Part shown: piece by piece, positions 43,871-56,600 of the stretch
How the letters are laid out: every line of letters starts with the position of its first letter
How positions within the stretch are numbered: the first letter of the stretch is position 1
NCBI GenBank assembly: GCA_023101885.1
Contig: JALPQD010000053.1
Location: 3,536,447-3,600,446 of the forward strand
Source: Typhlomys cinereus
Taxonomy: Eukaryota > Chordata > Mammalia > Rodentia > Platacanthomyidae
Direction: 5' to 3'
DNA length: 64,000 bases
Translations under genes and position numbers: made by a program
The notes under the pieces: generated by a model
What the model was told of the DNA's origin: nothing
Database searches by the model: none
Seen by the model: the letters and a program-made list of their open reading frames with translations, nothing else

Positions 43871-43885
43871 TGTGTTACACGAGTG
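43448..43885 (+). repeat. ID-headed composite SINE (B4-like) followed by (GT)n
   Basis: Head gggcagatgactcagtattt; body as in 32865-33115; a (GT)n tract at 43833-43875. Confidence 0.65.
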
Positions 43886-46466
43886 TGTGTATGACAGACT
43901 GGCCAGCCTACTAACTAAATTGCCAAACAAATGACCAGGAAGAGGTATTATAGAAAATATTTCATCCTTACAAGTTTCCAATTACGAAAGTTAATGAAGA
44001 AAGCTTGTTTTCTTCCCTATCCCATCCTTCACAACGGCCTTTTCCTAAAAAGAGATAATCAGAATGAAAAGAAATTGCTGAGGCATTTGAGGTCCCCCAC
44101 TTGCATACTTTTTGTGAACAATACAAATGGATGTAGCTGTTATTAGGATTTCCCCAACACTTCTCAAACTCTGTTGGTAAACCAAGGCATCAGAGGGAGC
44201 TGGATATCACGCCCAAGCCATCTTCACGGGCATGTAAGAATTAAAGTGGAAAATTTTGATGAAAATTTTTGAAAAATCAAGCCAGAATGTACTTCCAGAT
44301 TTAGAATTACTTTTGAAGAATGGCATAAATTCACAGAAAGCAATTAGTTCACTTATTAAAGTCTACATTGTGCTTCCCTCAACTTTAAATTCTAATTCTT
44401 ACTAGTTGCTCTCTTATCTTGAGCAAACCTAATTTCTCGGTACTCCAATTCCTCATCTTTATAATGGGGAGTAATGATAGTGCCACCAATGAGGTTGTTG
44501 TGAGGACTGGGTGAGGTCATATTTGTAAAACCCGTAAAACATCTGCCACACAATAAACACTTGATAACTGTTTGTATAAAAAATAATCTCTAAGAGCTTG
44601 GTGCTTCCATTCATGCAAGAAGCTAAAAAATGCAATATTTGTGCTATAGTGTAACAAAAATACTGACAGTATGTCTGTTTTATTAATATATTTATGATTA
44701 ATGGCATTCCTATATATCTTTGTTGAGACAATTTTCATATACCATAAAATTTACCCATTTAAGGTGTTAGAAAAGAAAGCATACTGCTTATAAATGTGTT
44801 TATTTCAGTAGACAAAAGATTTTTACAGAGGGACAGAGAATTGAGACTACCATTCCTGGCAATTCATCTCTTCAAGTAGAAAATAGAGCTTATACATGCT
44901 GTCTTGAACAATGAACAGGTAGTATTGCTCCACCTGAAATCTTGTCCTGTTGGCTTGAGCCAGTGCTGTAACAGTGGCAGGTATCACTATTCTGAATTTT
45001 TGTATTTGTTCTATCAGAAGTTTCATGGTATTAAGAGTAAGTACTGACTGGTTCTAGCATATTGTTTATCTACTTTTTACTTTTTTAGTTCAGGCTTTCA
45101 TCATTTTTAAGTGCATTTTAAGTGGCTTTCTGTCCGCAGTCTGTTCCCCTATAAATCTATCCTATGACTCATCCTTAAATTCCAATGTTATCACATTTTC
45201 CTCTGCTCTAAATCCACAAGCAAGATCGTTAGTCTAGCATTATGGGCTTCACTTTAGGATCTTATTTTCTGACCACTTCAGATTTCTTATTCCTACTGTT
45301 TTATCAGTTCTTCCAGTCTCTGTACCAAAACTTTCATTCAGTTCTCCCTGCCTGTTTACTTGTCTTCTACATCTGTGGTCAGTCTGCTTTTATCTTTTAG
45401 GTTCAGGGTAAGTCTATCCCCACGAATCCTTCAACAGTTCTGCCCCTTCTTAAAGTCCTGTAATGTTTGGTTTCTGTAGACAACAGTATAAAGATAGAAT
45501 TCATATGCTACAATATTCATCTTTTAAAATATACTATTCAGTAATTTTCAACATATTCATAGTTGTGCAACACACACTATATATACTTGCACATACTTAT
45601 GCATGCATACATACACACACATGTCCATGCTTCCTTAACTAAATAGGTCTTCACAGATATGCCTAAAAGCACAGTTGTCAAGCTGACACTTGTATCTAGC
45701 TGTCAGACTTGCTGAGCCATTTCCAGCACCACAGCTAAAAGCAATAGAGATAGCTTCTGAAATCTTTAAAAACTCTAAATAATTAAAATATTTAGGAATA
45801 TTTACTTGACCTCAATAACAGAGGCTAGGTTCCAGATAAAATAAAGATTTCCTAATTTAATTGTATTTTTATGATAAACAATGTTTAACTTTTAGGGTAA
45901 GTGTGTCTTAGTTGGTTATTTGTATGTATGTATATTTGGGAATCTTGTGTTTTTTTAATTGGCTAAATCCGACAAGTGATTAAGTTTTAACTGAAATTAA
46001 TTCTTTGGTATCATCAAAGCATTTTGTTTCTAATGATGCCTTTTTAGAAAAAATATTTTATTCCATAAAGTCTTCATATATGAATATAATTAATTTGACT
46101 GTTTTTATCCCTCAACACTCACTGCCATGTCCTCTCCTATCCCACCTCATAGGTGTTCCCTCCCACTGCCATGTCCTTTTGCATGTGTGGTCCACTAGGT
46201 CTCTTCCAGGATGTGTATAATGGCAAGTGCCCAGGCACCTGCTGGGGCATGAACAGCCAACCAGTGGGTCAACAGCAAGTAAAGAAGTGTCTCCTCTCCT
46301 GTTTGGCACCAGTCCTCTAACCATGGCTTTTAAAATTTTTTGAGAGAGAGAGAGACAGACAGACAGGGAGTATTACTTCTTTATTTCTTTATTTTTAATG
46401 TGGGTTCCAGGAATCAAATTCAAGTTATCAGAGTTGCACACAGACATCTCACTGGCCCTAACCATG

Positions 46467-46580
46467 CATTTTTTTTTCTCAAATACATTTTTTTATTTTT
46501 CTGCTCATACAAATATAATAGGAACCCCTGTCCCCTCCCTCCCTCCACCCCTTCCTGGACCTCCCTGTTCCCTCCCCGCT
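46467..46580 (-). mobile_element. Very short L1 3' insertion (~114 bp)
   Basis: A T-rich tail and a short polypyrimidine tract only, bounded by ctaaccatg at 46458-46466 and 46581-46589. Confidence 0.65.
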
Positions 46581-46667
46581 CTAACCATGGTTTTTAATGT
46601 AATTTTCTCAACCCCTATGCCAGGGAAGTGCTTATGATGAAGCCATGCTGATAATGATGTCTGGGGG

Positions 46668-46800
46668 CCCAGTGAGGTGGCTCTGTAGAAAGAAGTGACC
46701 TGAGTTCCATCCTGGAAGTCCCCATTGTGGAAGGAGAGAATCATCTCTATGAAGTTATCCTCTGGCATGTGTCACACACGCACACACACACACACCAACT
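46668..46800 (+). repeat. B2/B3-like SINE, diverged
   Basis: gcccagtgaggtggctctgt head, cccattgtggaaggagaga body, (CA)n-rich end. Confidence 0.65.
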
Positions 46801-47090
46801 TGAAAATAACACCTTGCAGTTCAATGGAATTGGCTTTCTCTTTGTCACCTTGATGGAAAGTCATTTGTCTACCTTCCAAATAAGGTGAAAATGTCAAACT
46901 TAGTGCCCCTCCCAACTCAGATGGGAGCCCAATGAATAGCCTTTGCCTCAGAAAGGAAAGAAAAGTTAAGGTATCCTGGGGACTTATGGGTAAAGCCTTG
47001 GATTTCCAGAAAATCCCGAATTATGTCCACTAAACCCCTTGGATTTGCTTTGTTTTCATTGCCTTTATTTTTTTTATACCATCTCTGATT

Positions 47091-47367
47091 TTTTTTAAAA
47101 TTTATTATTTATTCAATTATGCGTGTGTGCATGTGTGCATGTATGTGTGTGTGTAGAACCACGGGCAAATTCGGGAACCACCATGGACACCTCCACTTCC
47201 TCCTTGTTTACTCTGCCCTGGGATTCACAGGCTCCGCCCTACCAGGACCGGAAACGCAGGCCGCCCCCGCTTCCACCTGGCATCTATACGTGGGGTCTAG
47301 GATCCGAACTCAGGACCTTCTGCCTGCAAGGCAGAAGCTTAACCCCTGAGCCACCTCTCCAGCCCCC
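47091..47367 (-). repeat. Young long-body ID-headed SINE, copy 1
   Basis: Bounded by taccatctctgatt at 47077-47090 and 47368-47381. Minus-strand head ggggctggagaggtggctca, B-box-like ggtcctgagttcggatcc, GC-rich body, TG tract, A-rich tail. Confidence 0.9.
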
Positions 47368-47695
47368 TACCATCTCTGATTATGTTTCTCAGACTGGCCT
47401 CAATTCCTGATCTTCCTCCCTTAGCTTCCCAGGTGCTGGGTTAACAGATGTGCCACACCTGGGCTCCAAATCAGTTTTCTCCAGGATTCTACTGAGGTCT
47501 TCACATACTAGGTATGTGCTATAGCCAGTAACCCCAGCAGGACCTGATCCTCTAACAACTGTAGTCTTGTTTTTGCTGAATTCACACAGAAGAATCAGTG
47601 ATGTTCTAGGGTCAGTGCTGCACAATCACAGGGGGCCACAACAGCTCAAGGACTACTTAGTGGCACATTCAAGTGTTTGATGACCTTCCTCTATT

Positions 47696-47700
<5 letters not shown>

Positions 47701-47743
<43 letters not shown>
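47701..47743. repeat. (CT)n microsatellite
   Basis: About 21 uninterrupted TC dinucleotides. Confidence 0.97.
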
Positions 47744-47746
<3 letters not shown>

Positions 47747-48204
47747 AATTATGGTAGAGGTTATTAGAGAACAGAAAGAACAGAACTCGCATACATGAAC
47801 CCATGAGGGGCAAGAGAGTTCTGGAGAACTCAGATTCCAGACATGGAATCCATGAGGGGTGAGAGAAAAGTCAGGTAGGAACTCATGGAATCCTATGAGG
47901 GACAAAGGAGCCCTCCCTTCTGTCTCTTAAACTATGCTGAATATCCTCCTGATTCAAGCACAGAAAGGGCAACAAAGATTTAGGCTTAGCTACTCTGTGA
48001 TTTTATGATGATCCTCCCACATGAAGAAGGTGACTATCCCACATGTAGGCTTTGTACAGATTATCTGGCCTCTGTTTGGCAGAACATGTTTGAAAGCATT
48101 TGTGTGCTTATGTGTTTGCTTATTAAACAAGTCTTCATTAAATCTAGGGACTTAATCGTGAAGCAAGCAGTGTGAAGCTGAATTCTGAAGAAATAGAAAA
48201 AGAG

Positions 48205-48395
48205 GGCCAGCAAGATGGCTTAATGGGTAAAGGTATGTGCAAACAGCCTGATGGCCTCATTTGTTCCCCAGAGCCCACGTTGTGGAAGGAAAAAACTAAT
48301 TTTCCAAAGTTGTCTTCTCTCCTTCTCATGTACAGGCCTGTGCTCTCTATTTTACTCTCTCTCTCTCAAATAAGTAAATACAATTAAAAAAAAAA
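48205..48395 (+). repeat. B2/B3-like SINE
   Basis: gggccagcaagatggcttaa head, cccacgttgtggaaggaaa body, tail ataagtaaata and A run. Confidence 0.75.
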
Positions 48396-48869
48396 GAATA
48401 GCTAAACATAGTTGGTCATGCTTAAAATTCCAGTTTTCAAGATGCAGAATTGCCTGTTCCAGGCCAGCCTAGGCTACATAGCCAGGCCCTCTCATAAACA
48501 AACAAGCAAACGTTTCTTTTTTAGAAATGGGTTTGAGATTGTGTATATTAACTATATCCATGATGTTCAAAAATATATTGTAAGACAAGTAAATCAGGCT
48601 AATTAACTTGTAGAGTTATCATTTTTCAAGAATGCACCATATTATTAATTACAGTCACCATGCTGTAAACAGGTCTCTTGAACTCATCATAATCCTCTCC
48701 CCCATCACTGCCCCAGTTTCTGTTCAAGCCTTAAAAAAGGAAGAAATCTTGTCATTTGTGACAATATGGATAAGCCTGCAGGAAATCATGTTATGTGACA
48801 TCAGCAGGCACAGGAGGACAAATGAATGCCTGTGCTTGATCTCATTTACTTATACAGCCTAAAATACTG

Positions 48870-48990
48870 GATCTCAGTTGGTCAAGGTGGCGTATCTGTA
48901 CTCCAGCACTCGGGAGGCACAGGCAGAAGGACCTTATATTTCAGGCCAGCCTGGATTGCACAGTAAGACTCTGTCAAAAAAAAAAAAAAC
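48870..48990 (+). repeat. B1 SINE
   Basis: ggtggcgtatctgtactccagcactcgggaggc order with an A run at 48976-48989. Confidence 0.75.
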
Positions 48991-50229
48991 AGAGGGATTT
49001 TATAATGTCTATTTTAAAATCTCTTTAATAAGGAAAAACTGTTGTAAGTGTAGTAAGTGAATTAACAGTATCCATGGAACATGGCACTGACTCTAAGGGA
49101 ATGAAATTCTGGCATTTTTTGTGATGACTGTTATGTCTTTTGTCTTTTGTTCTTCTTATTATTATTTATATGGAAATAGTGGCTGTAATCCAGATAGCTC
49201 AGAATATGTATGCCCATACATACTCTGTAAAGCCATATGGGTAACTACATTACTGCTAGCTATAATGCTTTTGGATGGTGATTTGACAACCATAAGCTAT
49301 GCACATTTAGAATATGTCTAAAGAAATGCTACCATTGCTAATGCAACTTGATTTCAACTAAAACTGGTGAATTACCCTTCCCCTAACAGCTGTCCTCTCA
49401 CATGGTTAGACATGGAAAAAAGAAATTTCCATCATAGTCACTAAGTAAGTAATAGCTGAAATCAGCTGAAACTACCGATGTAGGACTACAACAAAGAGTC
49501 ATTCCTGCGTTTCCCTCACTAGCACATGGGCTTGATTGAGCACTGAGTGCTAGAGGGTGGTAAGGAGAGGAAGACTTGACTAATTACTACTAATGACTAT
49601 CTTACTTTAGCAGGAAATCACATTTGTGAGCCATTTCTCATTATGAACATGAAGCCTAATAGCACCTGATCACCTTCTCCTTCCTCACGAGTCCTCTTTC
49701 CCCTTGATTAGTTACTGTGCAGCATGCCGCTTTGCCTCTCCAGTCCATTTTCCTTTTTACTTTTGTGCCATTTCTTTGTCCAAGCAGGTCTCTGTATCTT
49801 TCACCCCTGAAACTTGAGATAGGGTGACATCAATTTGCATAAAAACAATTTTTTTAACCTTGGCATTTGAACTACACATAGGGACATACTGAAACCAACC
49901 CTTCTGCTATTTGAATACTTTTACTTTCTAACAAAGGGAATGAGAATTCTCTCATTAAGTGGTGGTTTTTGTACTCTTTCTTTTCTACTGGCTAAATCAG
50001 CGTAGTATAACCACAAAAGACAGCTGAATATCTATGTTGGGTACATAGATACATAAGCTATTGTATTGATGCTATTGTATTGATGCTATAGAATGTCCTG
50101 GATCAGAGATCAAGAAGTATAACAATTAATGTATGCTTCTGGTCTGTCAGGAAGCAGGTAGGCACTTCACATTTGCCACATTTAGCTTTCATGTTTGCAT
50201 ATGAAGTAGATTTTTACCTACCCCACTTT

Positions 50230-50345
50230 TTTTAAAGACAGGGTCTCCCTATGTATGTAGCCCAGGACAAGTTCAGACTTCCAGCCCTTCTATATCAACC
50301 TCTCCAGTGTTGGGATTACTGGTGTGTGCACCAGAGTCAGTTACC
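50230..50345 (-). repeat. B1 SINE, antisense
   Basis: agacagggtctccctatgta...gtgttgggattactggtg. Confidence 0.8.
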
Positions 50346-50933
50346 ACATGAAGAAACCAAAGCTCAAAAATGACTTGCCCTGGATTAATTAACTAGTAAA
50401 AGTTCAGTCTACAATTGCTAAAATTTTCTGAGCATATTTTATGTACCAGGAATTCAAATGGTCTCTATGCCTTAACTCATCAATCCTCCTAACAACTTTA
50501 TGAGTAGGTATTATTACCATTTCCATTTTACGGATAAAGAAAATGAGTCTCAGAAAGGTTAAGTAACTTCTTCAAGGTATACAACTGGTAAGTGGAGGAC
50601 TAAGCTTTGAACTTTAGCAGCCTAATTGTCCATGTTCTTAACCATATGAGGATCTACTATTTTTTAAACTATCAGTCTACTGTATATTGTATATATCATG
50701 TAGTCTTGCTTCCAAACATATAGGCTTTCGGTCCCGTTATTTTGCTACCCTCGGTGAACTTTTGACACAGGTCCTTTGCTGAGTAAACTGTAGATTCAGC
50801 CTTCAGTTCCCATAGTCACCAAGGCCAGAATTAGGTATTTGTTTCCTTGAATTATATAGCCAGAACTAGATCTTTTCCTTGACTGCTTGTAAAGTTCCCA
50901 TCTTCTCTAATTCTAACCTTTATTTTTAATATA

Positions 50934-50938
<5 letters not shown>

Positions 50939-50984
<46 letters not shown>

Positions 50985-51260
50985 TGTGTCTATGTGTCTA
51001 TGTGTCAATGTGTCTATATGTCTATGTGTCTGTGTCTGTGTGCATCAAGGACACTGTGTGTGCCTGTGGAGACCCAAAGGTGACTTCGGGAATCATTGTC
51101 GATTGTTCTACCTCATTTTTGCTTTGCTCTGGGATTTCCCAGGCTCCACTTTCCAGAACTGGAAGTGAAGGCTGCTGCCATTTCTTCCCAGTATTTTTAC
51201 ATGGAATCCAGCATTCAAATTCAGGTTCTTCTGCTTGAGAGGTTCAGGTTCTCCTGCTTG
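50939..51260 (-). repeat. Long-body ID-headed SINE, older copy
   Basis: TG tract 50939-50983, then tgtgcctgtggagacccaaa and gggatttcccaggctcc as in other copies. Part of the head has a local duplication (gaggttcaggttct). Confidence 0.7.
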
Positions 51261-52579
51261 TGCTTGCTTCTGCTTAAGCATCGCTCCATCTTGTTATTCT
51301 TAAAGCATTAACAAATGATAATGATCTTTGAATTAACAAGTAATAGGAAACACTTAGTCTTTCCTAATTTTTTCTCATATTATTTACAAACACTAGAAAA
51401 TTTGAATTAATCTTTATTTGCTTTTTTTTTTGACATGATCTCTCTGGCCTTAAATTTGAGATCCTTTTACTTCAGTCTACTGAGTTGCTAGGATTATAGT
51501 AGTTCAGTGTATGCCACCACACTGGTCTTAAAGAGTTATTAACAAAGCTTATTAAACCTTTATTAAGTTGAAAAAATAGTTATATCTATGATTAAATTTA
51601 ATAAGAGATTAAATTTAGTAGTAAGCTATTAGACATTTAACAAAAATTATAAAATATTTTTAATTAAAGGAATCTGTGGTGTAGTTGTGGGAATAAATAG
51701 CAAATTGAACATCTTTTGTCCAGTGATTGCATAATCTCGGCAATGCTGCCCTGGTGCCTTACCTTAATATGGCAATGGTCAGAATTCCTGAGAAAACCCT
51801 TTTACAGCCATGCAGCAATTTCAACCTTGGATGTGGTTGAATTATCTGAGTCACATATATACCACTGCCTTGGAGAACCAAAGTTGCAATGGTTATCAAA
51901 GACCTTATATTGAAAGATTATAAACAAGCCACTAACTAGTCAAAACAAGGTAGAAGAAAATATCTTGTCAATCCCATCTCATGCAAGTCTGTGGCTTCTC
52001 CATCTTTATTTAGTTTATAATCTTCCTACTAATCATTCATCCTTACAATCATAAGAACAAATTATAACAAGATAGAAATACATGAATCCACTAGAACAAA
52101 CTGCAGTCTGAATAGCTGGGTTATAAACCCAGCCCAGAGAAGACTCACAGTTACTTGTTCATTCATTGCTGTTAAGATGACTTTTCAGGGAATGAATTAA
52201 TGTGAATCATGTAAATTATCTTTCATACAATTTAAACAACTGCAGATTGGTTTCTAGAACCCAGAGTCAAAGACTTCCCTTAGAACAATGAATCTAGTGA
52301 AACAAGATCAGAATAGGAGTCTTTCACTTAGTGTAAAATCTTTGAAAACAAAGGAACGTCTTAATCTTGAGAGCCATTTGCTTCAAAAGGCCATTCAGTA
52401 CAACTCTGAGGCAGGGAACAAATCCTATGGAGCCACAGCCTGGTAATTTTTTTTTCTTTTTTTCATGGTCATGTGTTGGGTGTGTGTGCATGTAATCATG
52501 TTTGCATGTGAGTGGGCACAAGTGTGTGCATGAGTAAGCATCTCAAGGTTGATATCAAGAACTGTGCCAATGTTTCCTT

Positions 52580-52990
52580 TGTTGTTGATATGAACATATG
52601 ACCAAACAATTTAAGAGGGGTTTTTCTTCTTGGCTTATAGCTCATCAGCATGGCAGGAGAGTTCATACTAACATCTGGAGTCAAGGGAACCGACCACACT
52701 ATATCCACAGAATGAGCCCTGGTCACGTTTTCTCACTTGCTAGAATACTTAAGCTCTTTTCACCTGCATGGTTGCTGATAAATGACCATAAACAGCTTAA
52801 GGGAACAAGGGTTTATTCTCTCTTACAATTCCTGGTTACAGTTCTCAGTCCAGCTTGATGGGAGAGCATGCACCAACACCAGGGCTGAGGGAACTGGCCA
52901 CACCATCTCTACATAATGGCTGAGAAAGGGAAGAGCTTTACTTGCCAGACCAGCATGTTTGGCCAAGTATACTCAATCAGCTTTCGGTAC
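52580..52990 (+). repeat. Two interspersed repeats, same class as 25915-26335 (uncertain)
   Basis: gttgttgatatgaacatatgacc...ggtttttcttcttggctta and a second block with ggaactggccacaccatctc. Confidence 0.45.
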
Positions 52991-53199
52991 CTTATTCCAG
53001 GGTCTTGAGTATTTACATTTTTATAGTATTTCTTATATATATATATTTTTGGAGCCAAAATCTCACTGTATATACCAAGTTAACCTCCTACCTCATATCT
53101 CAATCCTACCTCAGCATCTCAATTGTTGGAATTATACGCGTGTACTGCCGTACCTGACTACAAATCCCACTTTTATTTTTTACTTACTTCTTTTTTATT

Positions 53200-53545
53200 A
53201 ATGTTGAGACAGAGTTTAATGTGTCCCAGAGTGGTCTTTAAATCACCATGTGGACAAGTATGACCTTGAACTTCTGATCCTCCTGCCTCCACCATCCAAC
53301 TTCTAGGATTCAGGTGTTTTGTGCAGGGATAAACTCAGGCTTTTTGCATGCTAGAAATACTGTCAGTTGAACTGCATCCCCAGCAATCAAAATCACATTT
53401 CTATTTTGTTTTTTAGTTTTCTGAGATACAGTCTCAGATAGGCCAGGCTGGCCTTAAATTTGGTATCTAGCCAAGGATGACTTTGAACTCCTGATCCTCC
53501 TGCCTCTACTTCCCAAGTGCCCAGGCTCAAAATCCCATTTTTAAA
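53200..53545 (-). repeat. Two B1-type SINEs, antisense
   Basis: gttgagacagagtttaatgt...aacttctgatcctcctgcc and tgagatacagtctcagatag...gaactcctgatcctcctgcc. They end ~75 bp before the next exon. Confidence 0.7.
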
Positions 53546-53620
53546 CCAACATCCTCAGCAAGAAAGTGTGGGAAGCAAGTAAGGTTTGGGACCTCATCTT
53601 TTCTCTCCTTTTTCTTCCAG

Positions 53621-53673
53621 AAAGAGTTTTGCAGGCAAATAACAGAAAATTCAATGCTGTTTTTGCATATCCG
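53621..53673 (+). CDS. ATP8B5: ATP8B5 exon: [17 protein letters not shown]
   Basis: Acceptor tcttccag at 53620, donor gtgagt at 53674; 53 nt, phase 1 to 0. Matches the ANDR-like N-terminal motif of ATP8B proteins. Confidence 0.9.
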
Positions 53674-56600
53674 GTGAGTTTCCCACCACTGACTATTTCA
53701 AAAGGGGGGAATTATTCTCCCATAATAATCCCCTTTGTTAGGAAAGTGGTAGGGGTAGATCTACAAATTCTACTTTCCTTTAAGTTCTTCTATAATGAGT
53801 AGTGCTCAGAAAATAAAACTAATCCAATGTCCTAAAATCAGGAAAATATGTATCAGTTTTGGATTTGTATGTAACTTCTTTCCATATATAGTTCCATATA
53901 TAGTTCTACAAGTTATCCTTTTTTTAAAACAGATATTTATGACAATCATGCATATGGATGTCATTTACTTAATAACAGATTGTTTTCCATTTTCCTGATA
54001 AAACTTCACTTATTTAACCAGCTTCCTATTTGGTGAACATTTAAAATGTCTTCCCTTTTTGTCTATGATAATGATCCCAAATAAACATCATTATATCTAT
54101 ATGGATATATATGTATTTATGTACATTTGTATGTATACATATAATATACATAAATATACATATATTTATATGTATATATTATGCTAGCTTTCTATAGAGG
54201 TAAATTGGCTAAACAAAAAAGGAAGTTTATTAAAATGATGATACTTATTTCCAGATTGCCTTCTTTTTTTGTTATTATTATTATTTATTCAACTGCGCGC
54301 ATGTGCGCGTGTATGTGCGCGCGTGTGTGTGTCTCTGTGTGTGTGTAGAACCACGGAAGAATTCGCGAACCACCATGGACGCCTCCACCTCCTTCTGCCC
54401 TGGGATTCACAGGCTCCGCCCTACCAGGACCAGAAGTGCAGGCCGCCCCCACTTCTGCCTGGCATCTATACGTGGGATCTGGGATCCGAACTCAGGACCT
54501 TCCGTCTGCAAGGTGGAGGCTTAACCCCTGAGCCACCTCTCCAGCCCCCAGATTGCCTTCTAAATAGATTATATCCACTTAAATTCCTATAGCAGAGACC
54601 ACCCATCTTTTCATAGTTCTGCCAAACTGATTTTTGTTTTCTTGGGTTTTCTGTTTGTTTGTTTGTTTGTTTGTTTTCTGAAATGGAATTATGCTAGTTG
54701 TTGCTAGGTTTCTGGTTTTTCTGAAACAGGGTCTTACTTTGTAGCACGAGGATGGCTCCTACTACACCTTCCTGGGATCAGAGCATGCTATCAGCATGCC
54801 TGGCTCTAACTAGCTGTCATCAGTCCTTCTCATCTTCGCCATGTCTTAGATGAAAACTGACATTTTGTTATATATGTGCTCTTAAACTTTGAGTGAGGTT
54901 AATAATATGTGTTGATTAGCCTTTTGCATTTCTTTTCTGACAACTCCTTCATAAAAAATTTTATTGAGAAATCATGCTCTGCAGCCATTTCTTACCCCAT
55001 CTGCTCCTTTGTAGGGAACAACTTTTATTGGTTTCTCATGGACTTATTGGTATCTCTTTGTGCTTCATAAATGTATATTTGAATGTATATTTATCTTCCT
55101 ACATTTTACGCTATTCTAACTTTAATGTTTTTCAGAATCATAATTTTATAATAACTTCTGTCTTTTTTCATTTTTAGCAACATACTGTTTCTTCATCATT
55201 TTTAGCATAGTGTTTAAACAGTTGTTTTTAAACGGACATTTTGTTTGTTTTGCTTGGTGCGGCTGTTAGATATGTAGAGGCATGTCTCTCTATCAGCCCA
55301 TACTGTTCTTAACTCATCATTCTCCTACTTCAACCTCCCAAGTGCTGGAATTACATGTGTGTACCATCACACCAAGCTTCAACAGTGATTTCATACATGT
55401 GGCATTCATATATTATTTCTGGTCTCTGTATATATGGATATATATCATATGTCAATAGATAGATAGTTCTTACATATATAAAAAGATACATAGCCACGGG
55501 GGCTGGAGAGGTGGCTCACGGGTTAAGCCTCTGCCTTGCAGGCGGAAGGTCCTGAGTTCGGATCCTAGACCCCACGTATAGACGCCAGGCGGAAGTGAGG
55601 GTGGCCTGCATTTCTGGTCCTGGTAGGGAGGAGCCTGTGAATCCCAGGGCAGAGTAAACAAGGAGGTGGAGGCGTCCATGGTGGTTCCCAAATTCGTCCG
55701 TGGTTCTACACACACACACACACACGCATGCATGCATACACGTGCACACAAGCACAATTGAATTAAAAAAAAATACATAGCCAGATATGTTTTTGGTTCT
55801 TATGAGATATTAGTTCATGATTTCTGAGTTAAAGATTCTGAATAATAATAATGTTCAAAGTGTGGAATGGAGCAAATTTTCTCTGTTTCTGTAAGAGGCA
55901 TTTGGGAAAAAGGCATCAGACAAGCCTGGACTTTACTATAGCTTTGCCCCCTTGCTACCTTTGAAAAATTATGCAAATTGTTTAATATTGCTGATCATCA
56001 GTTCTTTCATCTATAAAATGAATGTAATAACATTTGCCTTGTACAGTGTCATAGGAGTTAAATTTGGTTAAAACTATGTTAGTTCTTTTCTTCAGTAACT
56101 AAAGGCACCTGCCTCATTCACCTCCTTATTCACAGTTCCTACCACAGTGTCTGTAATTATATCCTGAATGTTAAATGAGCAGAGGGGCAACTCAGTTTTG
56201 AGTTATATTGTTCTTCCAGTTGTACTTGCTTTTTGTTATTATTGTTGCTTGTTATTCACAGAGCAATACCATCAAGACTGCAAAATATAACATCTTTAAC
56301 TTTCTGCCCCTGAACCTATTTGAACAGTTCCAGAGACTTGCAAACGCCTATTTCCTTATTTTGCTAGCCCTGCAGGTATGGCCTCCTGGGGCATTTTCTA
56401 GAGCATTTTCTCAGGCTCTTTGGGTTAGGTTGTATTATCATTTCCTAAACTTTCCTCTTTGATACAGACAAATGGGTGGCTGGAGTTTCTGGTAAGTCCC
56501 CTAGAGAACCAGAGGCCAGGATTAGCCAGGTGAGGCCTCTTAAGAGAAAGGAGGAAGGTCATGGATTCCCAACAAAGGGAATCTTCTTCATCTTTGGCTG

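Larger units (their letters stand above)
32261..53620 (+). other. ATP8B5 intron (about 21 kb)
   Basis: Filled with SINEs, L1 fragments, microsatellites and two pseudogene-like stretches (37201-37790 and about 40091-40756). No flippase exon is recognisable within it. Confidence 0.55.

Noticed and set aside
47123..47410. Proline/arginine-rich open frames repeated at 47, 54, 55, 62 kb
   Set aside because: They are translations of the young SINE family, not a protein family; each sits within a duplication-bounded insertion.
55497..55570. Possible tRNA genes at SINE heads
   Set aside because: A- and B-box-like segments are present, but no cloverleaf or acceptor stem closes; they are tRNA-derived SINE heads.
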